Shown here: in pieces, positions 22,785 through 34,450 of the stretch
Layout of the letters: every line of letters begins with the position of its first letter
Numbering within the stretch: the stretch's first letter is position 1
Assembly (NCBI GenBank): GCA_037447655.1
Contig: JBBHKE010002850.1
Location: forward strand, 62,001-126,000
Origin: Zygnema cylindricum
Lineage: Eukaryota; Streptophyta; Zygnematophyceae; Zygnematales; Zygnemataceae
Length of the DNA stretch: 64,000 bases
Direction: 5' to 3'
Program-made: the position numbers and the translations under genes
The notes under the pieces: model-generated
What the model was told of the DNA's origin: nothing
Database searches by the model: none
Seen by the model: only the letters and a program-made list of their open reading frames with translations

Positions 22785-23720
22785 TCAGCACCCAAGAAAT
22801 TGCATTTAAATCCATACTTTGTCCGATTGAACTGCACCTTCTTGAGGCCGAGACCCATGGCGCAGTTGTGGTTCCTTGTTGAAATCCTATTGCTTGCTCC
22901 CTTTTTGCAATATTTGGCTCTGTCCATGTGGCGGTTGTACTGTCACATATCATTCCTGGTGAGCCCTTCCGGTAAGCATGGCTGTTAGGAAAAGATACCA
23001 GGGTTGGTAGGGCCTTCCTTGGATATCCGGGTTTATTGCAAGAGAAAAAGGGTGCTCGGTCGGCTTTGGTCACTGGAGTGGCCATGCGCCCTGGTCCGAG
23101 AATGTGTTGAACTGTGATGTTGGGATCCGTAACTTAGGTTTTCAACAGCTTTTAGAGGATGTGAAGAGGAACCAAGTTGGTCCAATAAGCGTGAACTCGG
23201 AGGGCTCTTGATCTGACCTGAGTTGCATCAAAAACTTTTGGAGTCCCAAGAACCTTGGTCACTTTGTTCCAGCTCTTGACCACCTGTTTTTTTTTTTTCA
23301 CATGTTGGGTGAACATTTTCCAAGACGTACCCCATTAGCGTATCATGGCGTTCCTGCATCTTTGTTATTAGTCGCGACATGTGGAAGAATGTTCTACTCC
23401 GGATATCTTGGTGTCCCCTGCCCTGTATTGCTAACGAATACCCTTGGCACGCCCATCCAGCAATTACCAGATCCACCCTTCTAAGCTTTTCCAAATGTGA
23501 ATTGGTGATGTTGTCCACATTTTGGGGAAGCGTGCGGTGAGAGTTGAACATGGCAGACAGTATGAGTTGCTGTGAGTAAAGTTGGTGAAGCTGTTGCAGT
23601 CAGTACTCACTGACTCCACGGGCGTTAAGAACAATCTCGACTGCTGAGTACGCTTCTACTACGTATCCAACTTTTAGGACGGCCTCCAGATCGGAGCTAA
23701 TGCCGGAAAAAAATGATTTA
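22785..23720 (-). pseudogene. C5-cytosine DNA methyltransferase domain inside the gypsy pol
   Basis: Motifs in order on the minus strand. Motif I: FFSGISSDLEAVLKVGY (from about 23716). Motif IV: VIAGWACQGYS, with the catalytic Cys codon at 23447-23449; the usual Pro before Cys is Ala. An arginine/aspartate stretch GHQDIRSRTFF follows. Motif VI: ENV at 23312-23320. Motif VIII: SRALRVHAYWTNL within 23179-23217. Further on come PTLVSFPNSHAY and REQAIGFQQGTT. Motif X-like: IGQSMDLNAISW at about 22792-22824. Damage: TGA at 23600-23602, a frameshift at a 12-bp T run (23287-23298), TAA at 23152-23154 and 23134-23136. The C-terminal block shares one open frame (23085-22168) with the RT start. In the cell such an enzyme would methylate DNA cytosine using S-adenosylmethionine; this copy cannot be made whole. 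Motif identities are seen; the functional role in the element is inferred. Confidence 0.8.
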
Positions 23721-23933
23721 AATCTTGAGTCCTGAGGGCAGGACCTCTAGTGACACTACCTGTCGATTGAAGTCTTCCCCTTTGTAAGGAGCTGTTGGAA
23801 GTTTTGAGCGGGGAACCTTTGTTGTTCCAGGTAATATTGCAGCAAAGCTCCTTACCACTTCCCGCCAAAGTGTGGCCATCTGTCTTAATCGATTTTGGTA
23901 CTCCCTTTCCCACCCCTTAGAAATAGGGAATTG

Positions 23934-24779
23934 CTAGATGGAATTGGCGATTTCGGTGGAGTAGTCGAAAAGCTCCGAAGGGGTTGAGGTAGAGTATATT
24001 GGATAGCAACCAAACACCGGAACAGCTGTTTTTCCTCGGTTCCATAACTCCAAGGGGACCAACACTTTGGTGCCCTCCGGATTCTGAGGGTCTAAGACTG
24101 TGATTTGTTCCCTCCATACGCTCAATTCCAGGTTCAATCTTGTCCACGTTGCCATTCCCAGCAAAATTTTGAATTGTTTACCTTCCACCACTAGGAAAGG
24201 AAGCTGAACTTGAACATGTTGGCCTGCGTCATCCGCAAGTTCGATTTCCATGGCTTTTATGATACCATATAGTGGTTGGCTCCCACTGTTGACCGTGCTC
24301 AGGCATATGTCGCTGGGGCTGATTTTCGGCCGGAGTTCCTCGGGCATTTGTTGTAATGCTGAGGTGGTGATGAGATTAGGGAGAGCTTCGGTATCCACCA
24401 CTGCATCCTGGTACCCGCCGTATCCATTAAGTTTAAAATTTCCCGTTCTGTTTAGAATAAGAGCCACTGACAGGGCCTTATAATCTCTATCCGCCATAGA
24501 AGTTTTTGGTTCCGCCGACATGAAGACTGTCTTGGGTGGTTCTGCCAACGCGACCCTTTCCCTCCTGGTGTGAATCTCTTCCCCCAGTGCCTGAATGAGG
24601 GTTTCTTCGGGCAGATTGTGGGAGGAAGCTAGCGTCTTGACGTGCGTCAGGGCGTAGGGCATCAAGTGCCGTACTAGCATGACTGCCGGTTTGGAGGAAG
24701 GAGGGTGAGCTTTGGGCGATGAAATTGGTGAGTCCTCGTCCTCCAATTTCTCTTGTCTCCTCCCCCCCTTCTTCCTCAT
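23934..24779 (-). pseudogene. Retroviral-type aspartic protease region of the gypsy element
   Basis: A 281-codon open frame. The catalytic loop is AVVDTEALPNLI (normally DTG or DSG, so the Gly is replaced by Glu), followed by PLYGIIKAMEIEL and the flap/second half with ILLGMATWTRLNLELSVWRE, matching Ty3-type proteases (LLGM..W...). The glycine loss probably makes it inactive. It is followed downstream, after about 200 bp, by the methyltransferase motifs. Confidence 0.7.
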
Positions 24780-24866
24780 TTTATGCGTCAGAATTCGATG
24801 TGGGAGGTGTCACTGGCGGATTCGTGGGTGGTCTCTCGGCCAAGTATCTTTCGAACCATTCCTGAT

Positions 24867-25685
24867 CTATTTCGCGGGTTGCAGTATCTTTTTCCGGTTG
24901 GGGTTTCTTAAAATTTTCGAAACCGAATGAAGTTTCTTTGGAGCCATGGGAGGCGGATGAGTCGGTTTCAGGCCTAGCCTAATGTCATTGTTCGGAAGGT
25001 TTGCCCGCGGTGTAAAAGATAAGGGACCCGTGGCTTTGCGGCTGTGGTCATTTTGTTCCATCGGCTGTTTGTCCTTTCTCTGGGAGGACGTTGTAGAGCG
25101 GAGTTGCCTGCGATTGTCCCCTAAACCAACGTTCCAGGCCACGGACAGAAATGTCTGAGCATGATGAGCCTTCGGCGGCTCCATATCCCAACCCATTAGT
25201 TGATCAACATCATCACCCACCGTAGTGTGCTGCTCCAGCTCCGCTAGCCTTTGTAACAATTCTTGTTTTTGTTTTTGCAGTTTTTGAGCAGGCGTAAGAG
25301 GATGAGGTGTGCGGGCAGGTGATCCCAGGCAGAGAGCAGCCAGCTCTGCTGCCAAGGCGGCCAATTGAGTGCTCTGCTGCTGAATGATATGTTCCGGAGT
25401 CAGTCTGCTGGGTCCTGGTTCATCTGGAGATCGACGTCCCCAAGGATACAAAAGTTGTAATGGAAGAGGATTAACGGTTGTTTCCCTTTCTCTCGTGAAC
25501 AAGGCATATTGCATCATCTCCTTTGGGACTCTATTTTTCCGGAAACATTGTCCTTCTTTATGGCCCATGAACCCACAGGCCTCACATTTTGACCCCTCAC
25601 TAGTATACTTTCCCCTTAGCTCATTTGTGATCTTAGCATTATCAAATTTAGGAAGTCTAATTTGTCTCAACTGGGATAGAGACAT
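24867..25685 (-). pseudogene. Gypsy Gag C-terminal / zinc-knuckle region
   Basis: A 272-codon frame with CEACGFMGHKEGQCF near its start, a CxxCxxxGHxxxxC-type zinc knuckle of retrotransposon Gag. It is followed by a Gln/Leu-rich stretch (LAALAAELAALC, then KLQKQKQELLQRLAELEQ) that could form a coiled coil. It lies upstream of the protease frame, consistent with a gag-pol order. Probably broken relative to the capsid frame at 26839-26177. Confidence 0.6.
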
Positions 25686-26176
25686 CTTAGCGGTTTTAGA
25701 CCGTGGAGTAGGTTTAAGGTGTCCTTGTTGACTAGCGTGCGGTCTCCTCCTCCTCCTCCTCCTCCTTGCTTGCGTTACTGCTGCTTTCGGGTACGTTCTG
25801 CACGTTCTTTCTCAAACTAATATTGCTTGATGGTGAGTTCTGGGTTGAGCTTCCTTGGACATCGTTTCCACCCGTGACCGATTTGGTTGTAGTTCAGGCA
25901 AATTTATAGGTAAACTCTTTCGTCCGCGCCCATTGCAAGTTCGGGTTTGCTGTCCGATTCTTGTTTCCCTTTAAGCTTCCGCAAAGCTTAAAGTTCGGTC
26001 TGTTCCTCTTGGCTGAGAGATGATTCCCCAGCGAAACCTGCAAAGTTGGCTCTTGAATTCCTGGTCACAGCCTTTTCCCTCGCTTCGCTGTGCACAAAAT
26101 GATCATACAACTTCATGGCGGCCAATGAGATTTCCTGAGCCGTGGGATTTCGGTCGTCAATGGCTTGACTGGCACT

Positions 26177-26839
26177 CTAATTGTCGAGAGCTGCCTGCCT
26201 TGTTGGCCCGAACGAATTTCGAACAGCAACATAATACTTTGTGGCCATAGCCAGGGTATCAATGATTGACAATTTGGTCTTCTGGCAGAGGCTGGAGAGG
26301 CGATTCAACAACGTCTGAGGGGTCTCATTCTTCAAACAGCGGAAGTCAGTAAGCTCTTTAATTGCAATTTCATTCCTTTCTGTGTAAAGGAGTCTCCATG
26401 CGTCCAGAAGAGTGCTGCAGGGATTCGGGTTGGCGACCATCCGGGTGGCTGCCTCAGCGGCCTGTACGGCCTGCAGGTGGTTGACATAGGCCCTGCCTTG
26501 GGCCTGCAGTTTCATGTCCATGGTGAAAGTGGGGGTAAGAGGAGCTGCGGCGGCAGCAACCAGGTCGCCCGCTGCTTGAAGAACCTCGGCGTCCAGAACC
26601 GGATCCAATATTTTGATGCTTGGAGCCATCAACAAAGGCTGACGCTCCTTATTGTCGGCCAAAGCTCCTCCGGCTAGATAATTGACCATCATTGGGAACA
26701 GAGTGGTTTCAAAATTTGTTGGGATGGCCCCCTCCCTGTATTTGTTGATTTCAGACTGCATGAAGGATTTCCACAGCAGTTTGAAATCAAAGAAAGGAAT
26801 TCCGGAGTTATCCCCGGTGAAGATCCGGATGTCTCCCAT
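26177..26839 (-). pseudogene. Gypsy Gag capsid-like region
   Basis: A 220-codon frame beginning MGDIRIFTGDNSGIPFFDF and ending VAVRNSFGPTRQ. It has an Ala-rich centre and the pattern ETPQTLLNRLSSLCQKTKL, as in retrotransposon Gag (UBN2/RETROTRANS-gag-like) regions. Placement before the zinc knuckle supports the call. The match is by pattern and position, not by a named motif. Confidence 0.5.
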
Positions 26840-27329
26840 TCTCTTTTCTTCTTCGGTAAGATTATGGAACCTTGGTGATGCCTGTTCGGTCGGGCTGACA
26901 AATTAAGCCGGTGAGATTGCTCGAGGATCTGCTACCTCGAGATCCGAACCGGTACCTCCTCTAATAGGAAAGGCGGTTATACCAACAGTAGTCCCCCCCC
27001 CCCCCCCACTGAGGAAGGTTTGGTCCTTGAAAAAGTGGGATAGTTGTCTACCCCTCTATATCCAGGAGAGGCGCGTGCTTTCTTAAGAACTTCCACCTCC
27101 GATGGTATGTGAAGACGAGGTCGAGGTTCCCGAGGAATGGATGGCGATGGAGAGGGTGATGACTGGAAGCTTGGAGGAGAAAGTGACTGTTTCCCGAAAG
27201 GAGTCTGCTTCCTAGGTCGCCTTTGGGAATCTTCGGAGGAGGAGGTCCGGAACTAGTGGATGGCGACCGTCTGTGAGGAGGCGAGTAGACGTCGGGTTTG
27301 TGGGGTAGGCAAAGTGAACCTGGTGACCC

Positions 27330-28849
27330 TCAGATTGCTCCCGCGGGAGAGATGGATGGCAAGGGGAAAGAGGAGTGAGGGGGTGATGGAGGAGGAGTGG
27401 TCAGTCCGAGGGAAATGTGTAGTCTCCGGTCGGGTTGTAGTTGCACCACGGCCTCCAGGGTGGAGGATCCCGTGACAAAGACAAAGGTAGGGAGAGCAAT
27501 AGCCGCGGCTACCGAATTACTCGGCCAATCTGGACCCAACCCCTCTTTGTTAGGCCCTGTTGTTTTCTCCCCTTCCCGCTGAAGAGGAGATTCTGGTCTC
27601 GGTGCTGGTGAAGTCCTGGGATCTCGCATGTCAGGAGGAGTTGCCTGATCCAGAGGTTGTACTTCCGTCGCGAGACCTTTCTACGAAGAGGAGCTACTTG
27701 TCCACTAAGGATTCCCCTAGATCTCCGTCTAGAATCCCGTATCGGGATAAGCTCCTGTTCCAATGCTCTCTTCCTTTGCTATTAAAGAGCATCCCAATCG
27801 ATTGCGACGGGTCCAGCCCCCGCCGTAGCCCTATCCTGCGATAGCAGGATCTCAACCAATTTCTGGGTACTGCTCACCACCCCCGAGAGATCCAAAATCC
27901 CCAAACCGGGTACCTCGGGGTCCGAAGGCCTTGAACGCCATAATCCTTCGGATGGTCACACAATTGGTTCGGAAAGAGACATAGAACTTGGGGAAATTGA
28001 GGTTGAAGGAAAGAACGGCTCTTTTTTAACTAGGGGAGCAAATCAACCTTTGCTGTCCCGATGGTTGAACCGGAAATTTCTCTGAGGCTCGGGTAACTTC
28101 CGCTTGCTACTCCCCTTCCCTGGTCCGGCCCCGAGAAGTTGCTCTGCCCCTAGAAGGTCTGCTGGTGGCAGTTTCCTGAGATACGATGGGCAATTGTCGG
28201 GTAGCGCACGGCATCTCTGGTTGCTCTCGGGCTGGGATAGGAGAGCCACTCTCGGACGAGCTACTAAGGATCTCCACTACTCCTCCCACTTGGCGTATAA
28301 TCAGGGCTCGGTCGCTTCTGGCAACCCGCTGCACCAGCTCCTTCTTAACCTTCAACTCATGGATATTGTGAAGGGCTAGAATCTCCTTACGACCGGGTCT
28401 GTTAGGATCCGACAACAGTTCTGATCCATGTATGTCTCAACTATCAAGAGCCTTCGATCTGGTGTAACATACCACCTCGGGAGGGTGGCCTAGGACCGCT
28501 TCTTTATGAGCCAAACCCTTCCTACGAGATTGGGGAGAAAAAGTATGTCTTTCTCCTTCTCCGTAGACCTAGCCCTGGCAGCCTCGGACAACGTCGCAAA
28601 GTTTTCAGGGGAAATGACCGGAGGAGGTGGAGGTGAGGGTTGCCTCTCTGTTTGCCTCGGAGGAGTCCCAACTACAACCGGCTCGGGCATCATTCCCTTA
28701 AGAAACTGTTCAATGTTCAAAGTTGAGGTGAAAGGGACTGCTTCCTCATGCACCTATGACTCTTCCGTTTGTGCTACCGCTTCTTGTCTCTCCTGTTCTT
28801 CCAGACTGACACCGGAAGGATCCCTATCCTGAGCTTCTCCTCCGCCCAT
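27330..28849 (-). pseudogene. Gypsy Gag N-terminal, Pro/Ser/Arg-rich region (fragmented)
   Basis: ATG at 28849 begins MGGGEAQDRDPSGVSLEEQ. After an in-frame TAG (28754-28756) the frame continues with FTSTLNIEQFLKGMMPEP and a Pro-rich stretch. Further fragments (28415-28107, 27763-27509, 27629-27330) share the same low-complexity character and lie in shifting frames, so this region is decayed. Confidence 0.5.
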
Positions 28850-29397
28850 GACTTACAGGAGCAGATGAGCTAGATCTCTCTGATAAAGTCCACCACCCTA
28901 AACAGCTATCCTTTTAAACAAAAGGGGACAGTTGCTTTTCAGTACTGCGCTTTTTCCATCGAAAACCGAATAAATGCTACTCCCCTGACCACTCTCCAAA
29001 TAATAGAAAAAGAAGGATAGTCGTTTGATCCGGCCCACAAGAATTACGGACAGAAACCCAACGACGACCACAAGAGTACGCAAATAACTCCCACGCAGAA
29101 ATATAGAAACAATAAAAATCGGCTCTTTTAGATTAAACATTATCACCTTGCCCCAAAGAATGGAAATAAGATATAGGTAAATAATAATGGTGAAGCAAGC
29201 AAACATACCTCGGAGTGCAAAGATGACCAAACTCAGAAGAAAGAAACTCTCATAATGGCCCCGAAGACAGATATGAGTCTCCCTCACCCCTCGGTTCCGC
29301 CGTACGGATCCGACAAGACTCTTCTAAGTTTCAAACAGCGAAAGTCCAAACCGCCCAAAGAGAGAATAGTGCCAACCACCCACCCGAGCTACGGTCT
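28850..29397. other. Leader/flank of the gypsy element, unassigned
   Basis: No gene recognised. It could hold 5' leader or LTR sequence of the gypsy element, but no matching second copy exists in the window to prove it. A minus-strand frame at 28898-29287 is hydrophobic and has no family signature. Confidence 0.3.
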
Positions 29398-30135
29398 CCA
29401 CAAAAGACAATCCAAAACAAAGATGGCAATAGAGTCAACGACACAATGCAACAGTTCTCCAACAAAAAGGTTGATTTAATTCTCGGCGGGTTTTCTCAGG
29501 AGACAGTACTGAAAAAGCCACCTGTCTCCTTCGGTCCAAGTGCCTTATACAACCAAAGTTTGTCCTACTGCAAGTGCCAAAGTCAAAGCAATTCCAAAAG
29601 CAAATCAGCGGCCACTAATTGTTATCGCACCGACATAAGACAAAACAGACTGTACTACACTCAGGGCAAAAAGTTAGGCGACTGGTTCTGACAAGAATCG
29701 CAGCCACGGATCCTTCTATTGTACACTAGTGGGCAACAAAGTCCTGAATTGACGTGAAACGCCTAACTTTGACCCAGTATCATAAATGTTCTGCCAATCG
29801 GTTAGACCCAAACTAACATCCTACTAACAACTAACAGCAAGATCTACCGGAAAATCTTAAAGGCTGCGTGCCGTTCCACAATGTACCCCTCCGCTAGAGC
29901 TACACAGAACGGATGCCATGTGATGGAGACGCCACATTTGCACCGGACTAACTCCGCAGCCCGACCTCCGTTTAAGGTGAACTAGAGTGCGTTGTGCTCC
30001 ATGGTAAAAATACAAAGTTTTGATCCGACGAGTTGTCCCCACCCCTTCTCCGTATGCTGGAGTCCGTACAAGGTGGAACGAGGCCCTGAGACTTCTAGGA
30101 GTGCAAATGTGCCGAAGATGCACACGAGCTTGACA
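29398..30135 (-). repeat. 738-bp long direct repeat, copy 1 (LTR-like)
   Basis: Aligns along its length with 32229-32963 in the same orientation (shared ends CCACAAAAGAC and GCACACGAGCTTGACA; shared interior AGTGCCTTATAC and CCACAATGTACCC). On the minus strand it begins TGTCAAGCTCG. Size and placement around copia sequence suggest LTRs, but the far end lacks a clear CA and coding sequence abuts it directly. Confidence 0.65.
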
Positions 30136-32228
30136 TTATTTGAATCACTACTCTCAATCTTGTCATCACCCTCATTCTCAAAAGGTGTCTCTTTTGATGT
30201 CACATTGTTTGTGTGAGTGGATGATTCTCTAATGACCTTGTCCCTTTGTGCTTCGTTGCTGGTGGACTTAGGTTTCGGAACTTTCTCTAAAGCCTGCTCT
30301 ACAAATCGCACCTTTTTCTTTGTCCCTACCTCTATTAAGAATTCTTTTTCTTCCTCCTCCTCTCTTGTGAATTTTTCATAATGACTATCCTCCTCGTAAT
30401 CTTGGGCCCGTTTATGCTCATTAGCTCTTTTTACCATCCTTTCCAAATTTTCATTGAACTCTACATTTCTAGACTCTCGGACCCTCCCAGTAACGGGATT
30501 ATAAATCCGATACTGCATCGAGTTTTCACTATATCCCACAAAGTATCCTTCCCATGAACGTGCTGCAAACTTCTCCTCCCGATTTCTTTCCTCTACATAT
30601 CCGATAGCCTCACATCCCCAAATCCTTAAATGTTTTACCGTAGGCACTTATCCACTCCAAAGTTCCTCCGGTGTTTTGTTACCTAAAGCCGAGTTAATTC
30701 TCCGGTTGGTAACATGATTTGCCGCCCTGATTGCCTCTCCCCAAAGTCGATGAGTGAGTTTTGTCGTATGGAGCATGGCCCTCACCATCCCTTGCAATGT
30801 CTGATTTTTCCTCTCTGCTACTCTTTTGATTGTGGGGAATAACGAGCCGTGAACTGCTGCTTAATACTCGTCTCTTTACAATATTCGGCGAAGGCAAGAA
30901 ATTCACCTCCACGGTCCGATCGCATTGCTTTTACCTGCCTCCCACTTTCCCTCTCAGCCATAACCACAAAATCTAAAAAATGTCTCTAATGCTTCTGATT
31001 TTGCCTTCAAAATGTACACCCATGTCTTCTTGCTGAAATCATCAACTATCACCATAATGTATTTATTTTTTCCAATGGTTTCTAGATGTATGTCACCACA
31101 AAGGTCTACATGAACTAGGTCTAAAGGGGCATTTGCTTTGAACTGAAGGTCTTTCACCGGATGAGGCTTCCTTTTATGCTTCCCTTTTGTGCATCCTACA
31201 CATCCGATAACCTTTTCTCCTGTCTTCACGTCTAGTCCCCGAACCGCACCATGACGAATCATCTCTTTGATATTACTCTCTGAAGTGTGACACATCAGAT
31301 GATGCCACAACGTGAGGTCCTCCTTGTTGACCTCAGCCGAATGAAGGTGCCCTTCTTCGTCCGCCGTCCTATTTTCTGGTTTTCTCCAAATCAGCCTACT
31401 TTGCATATTTTAATTTACAACCCCCTCTGCAAATGGTCCAGTTTTACTACTCAAAATGATTCAACCCCCTTCTACGCATGTGGCTCTTCCACCTTTCCTT
31501 TGAAGTTGTGGGACACTTAAGAGATTAATGCACCCCCCCGGATTATAAAGCTCATTATTAAAACATACTCTATTGACTTTAGTTTTCCCTTCCCTATCTT
31601 GTGTCAGTAGATCCAATCGTACTGTTCCCAGTGTATCAATAACCATCATCGAACCATTAGCCACTATGATGGATTTTGGTATAGTGAGTTTTCTAATATC
31701 ACTGAATAGTCCGGGGTCTGAACACATGTGATGGGTAGCACCTGAGTCCATGATCCAATTGCTAAATTTTCCTTTACCATCTTTGCCTCGTGTGTGAAAT
31801 AGGATATCCTCTTTTTCCTGTGATTCCTCCATAAGTGAAATGAAGAGTTCTTAATCCTGTCCCATTGTCCCATCCCCACAAAATCCCCTCTACTTGATGA
31901 ACCAATTCCTCAACTTCCTCAACCTCTAAATTGTCCCCCTTCTGCGATTGTTTCCCTTGAGTGTGTCCCTATTTATGACAAACGTTACACTGTTTACTTT
32001 TTTCTGGGCATTCAAAAGAGCCATGTCCAGTCTCGTTACAATTGTAACAAGTCATCTGAGATGTATCACGTTGATATGAGCCTCTCCCTAGGCCCTGTGA
32101 CCTGCCTCCTCATCCACGATGTCCACCTCCTCTCCCCGTATATCCCCTAAGGATGTAAGCTCCTCCGTCATCCTCCTCTTGATAACTCTGATAGGATGAC
32201 CCCTTGTTTTCCTCTTTCGGTGTTGCTT
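30136..32228 (-). pseudogene. Ty1/copia gag-PR-integrase fragment, no RT
   Basis: Minus strand, in order: a Gag zinc-knuckle remnant (about 32050-31970), aspartic protease with DSGATHHMCSD (31760-31725), GAG-pre-integrase (LTLWHHLMCHTSESNIKEM, then GCVGCTKGKHKRKP), integrase core (LDLVHVDLCGDIH, then VIVDDFSKKTWVYILKAKSE), the D(x)E part in shifted frames near 30900, and the integrase C-terminal segment (LRIWGCEAIGY, SWEGYFVGYSENSMQYRIY) at 30640-30400. RT and RNase H are missing: integrase runs straight into the repeat at 30135. Several frameshifts are present. Confidence 0.75.
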
Positions 32229-32963
32229 CCCACAAAAGACAGATCCAAAACCAAGATGGCAATAAAGTCAAAACAAAACAAATATTCTCCAAAAGAAGGT
32301 TTGTTGGAATTTTTGAGGGTTTTCACAGGAGACATTACTGAAAAGCAACCTGTCTCTTTCGGCCCCAAGTGCCTTATACATCAAATGTTTGTCCAATCTC
32401 AGGCTGAAAAGTCAAAGCTATGTTATTAACCAATCAGCAACAAGCAAGTGTAATTGAACTAACATATGACAAATTAATCTGTACTACAGTCAGGGAAAAA
32501 TGTTATGCTTCTGATTGCGGCTAGATCCGCAGTCAGAAGTAATTATTTAGTCCACTATTATAAGACAAAGTACTGAAAATGACACTGAAGTGCCAAACTT
32601 TTACCTAACGTAATTAATGGACCAAAAGTTAGCTTAACCAGAACTATGTTTCTACGGACGGCTAACAACATAATCTAGACGATAATATGGGAAGTTACGT
32701 GGCGATCCACAATGTACCCTCCAAAAGGGCTCATGGTAGCTGATCCCATGTAACGGACCTGCAATCTTTGAGGTGGGATAACTTGGTCGTCCGGCCTCCG
32801 TTAAGCGCGAAAGAAAGTGCTTTCCGCTCAGTTTGGAGAATCCAAGGAGCTAACCCTGCTTCGTGCACTCACTCCTCCGTACTCTAGGTACCGTACAAGG
32901 GAGAAAATGCCTCAAAAACCTTAAGCATATAAAGGTGTGTCTGAAAAGCACACGAGCTTGACA
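32229..32963 (-). repeat. 735-bp long direct repeat, copy 2 (LTR-like)
   Basis: Partner of 29398-30135. It lies at the 5' side of the copia fragment and joins directly to Gag coding sequence. The two copies are clearly diverged by eye, so the event is old. Confidence 0.65.
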
Positions 32964-33403
32964 ATAATACTTTATCAAAGTACCGATTTCATGGGGACGT
33001 ACATTTAGTTCCTTCGACTAAAAACCGCTCACTTGGACCTCACACTTTACATAACATACAGACAGAGTTTCACACACAAAATCTAGTTAGAGACAAAGTG
33101 ACACTCACATAAAGATAGCCTTATAGTCACTTTTACTTCAGTGAACGCGAACAAGTTTTTTCTTTAAACGTCTAAGTCCTAATTTATACAAATACGCCTA
33201 TATAATAACCAAACTACTAATCGGATCACTGTATGCTACACTATTGTACTATCCACTTCACTACGATACATGTAATCCTAAAACAGTTCTCCCCTGCAAA
33301 CAACCTTGGTTTGTCCCTAAACTATTCCTACTAAACTGTGCAACTTAAACTACTACCACAATTTTACCTAGTGAAAATGTACCACCGTAACAATACTTGC
33401 ATA
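32964..33403. other. Unassigned interval
   Basis: AT-rich, no recognisable coding or repeat structure. Confidence 0.3.
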
Positions 33404-33745
33404 ACTCCAAAAGTGGTCATATTTTCGCCTACGCCAATAGAATGTTGGTTCACTAACATTCGAATCTTTATGTGACGTGTCTATCAAATCTGCGTTATTA
33501 ACCCGACCTTTAAAATAAGATCGTTCATATACCTTTAGTGTTTCTCTTTTTCTGAGTGACTTGTGGAATATTGTGACCGTGCAAACATAATAGTGGTGAT
33601 ACCACTTTCTCGCTGGTCATCGCTACTTTAGTGATGATATCGTCTCATTGCTAAACAAGCAACAAGATAATCTCATCGCCCTCGCTCATAGATGGATCAT
33701 TCTGAGTGTATAGTTTAAAAATAACACTTTACCTAAACTTTGGAA
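33404..33745. repeat. Direct repeat, left copy (pairs with 34672-35020)
   Basis: Shares CAAAAGTGGTC, CGCCTACGCCAATA, GTGGTGATA and CTCATTGCTAAACAAGC-type words in order with 34672-35020. It may be an LTR of the copia fragment lying between the two copies. It also contains TCGCTGGTCATCGC hairpin-like sequence. Confidence 0.65.
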
Positions 33746-33764
33746 TCTCACTCTCTTACACCAC

Positions 33765-34450
33765 ATGCTTCCCTACAATATGCCAATTCAGGAGCAAGTA
33801 ATGCCTTTGTTAACATGTCTGCAATCATCTTCGAACTAGCCGGTGTTAAATTTTTATGACTTTGGATAGAACTTTTTCCTTGACAAAATGCAGTCGTATA
33901 TCCATATGTTAGCTCTTAAAATGGTGACTTGAATTGGAGGTAATATATATGGGTGCTTGGTTGTCACACTAGACAACTTGTGCTCTGTTCTGCATGGATC
34001 TTAACTCCTGCAAAAGTGACTTAACCCAGATTACTCCTTCACAGCAGCTCGCTGCCATATACCTAGCTTCCATAGTTGGCTGAGCCGTGACTTTTTGGAG
34101 CTTGCTACTCAAGCAACATGTTCTTTTCTCAATTTGCAACATATATCTGGTTGTTGATTTTTTGCTTGGTATGTCACCATAACTTGCGTTGCTCTAAGCG
34201 TTGATCTTGTCCCATCTAGATATCTTATGACTCTTTTTGCGGCATCCCAGTCTGTCTTTTTTTGCGTTATGTAGACAACTACGTAGTACTGCTATAGTAG
34301 CAGTAGTGTGTAGACGAGTACAATTCTTAAAATAAATTAGGCTACCAACTATTTGCCTATAAGGAATACCACTCAATTTTCTTCTTCTGGTACATCTCTT
34401 ATTTAAACGCATTAGGAAGTTCCAAGTCCTTTTGACTTTGGTCTGTTTCT
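33765..34450 (-). pseudogene. Ty1/copia RNase H region, degenerate
   Basis: Minus-strand frames give GIPYRQIVGSLIYFKNCTRL (end of RT, normally VGSLMYL..TRPD), then SKKSTTRYMLQIEKRT, MEARYMAASCCEGVIWVKSLL and CDNQAPIYITSNSSHH, which follow the order of copia RNase H. Several stops and frameshifts. It is flanked by the direct repeats at 33.4 and 34.7 kb. Confidence 0.75.

Larger units (their letters stand above)
21938..28849 (-). mobile_element. Ty3/gypsy retrotransposon relic carrying a cytosine methyltransferase domain
   Basis: On the minus strand, from high to low coordinate: a Pro/Ser-rich Gag start (28849), a Gag capsid-like region (26839-26177), a CCHC-type region (25685-24867), an aspartic protease (24779-23934), a C5-cytosine methyltransferase (about 23720-22785) and the N-terminal part of reverse transcriptase (about 22420-21940). 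The element breaks off before the catalytic RT motif; RNase H and integrase are absent. LTRs could not be paired. Stops and frameshifts interrupt every long frame, so the copy is inactive. Confidence 0.75.
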
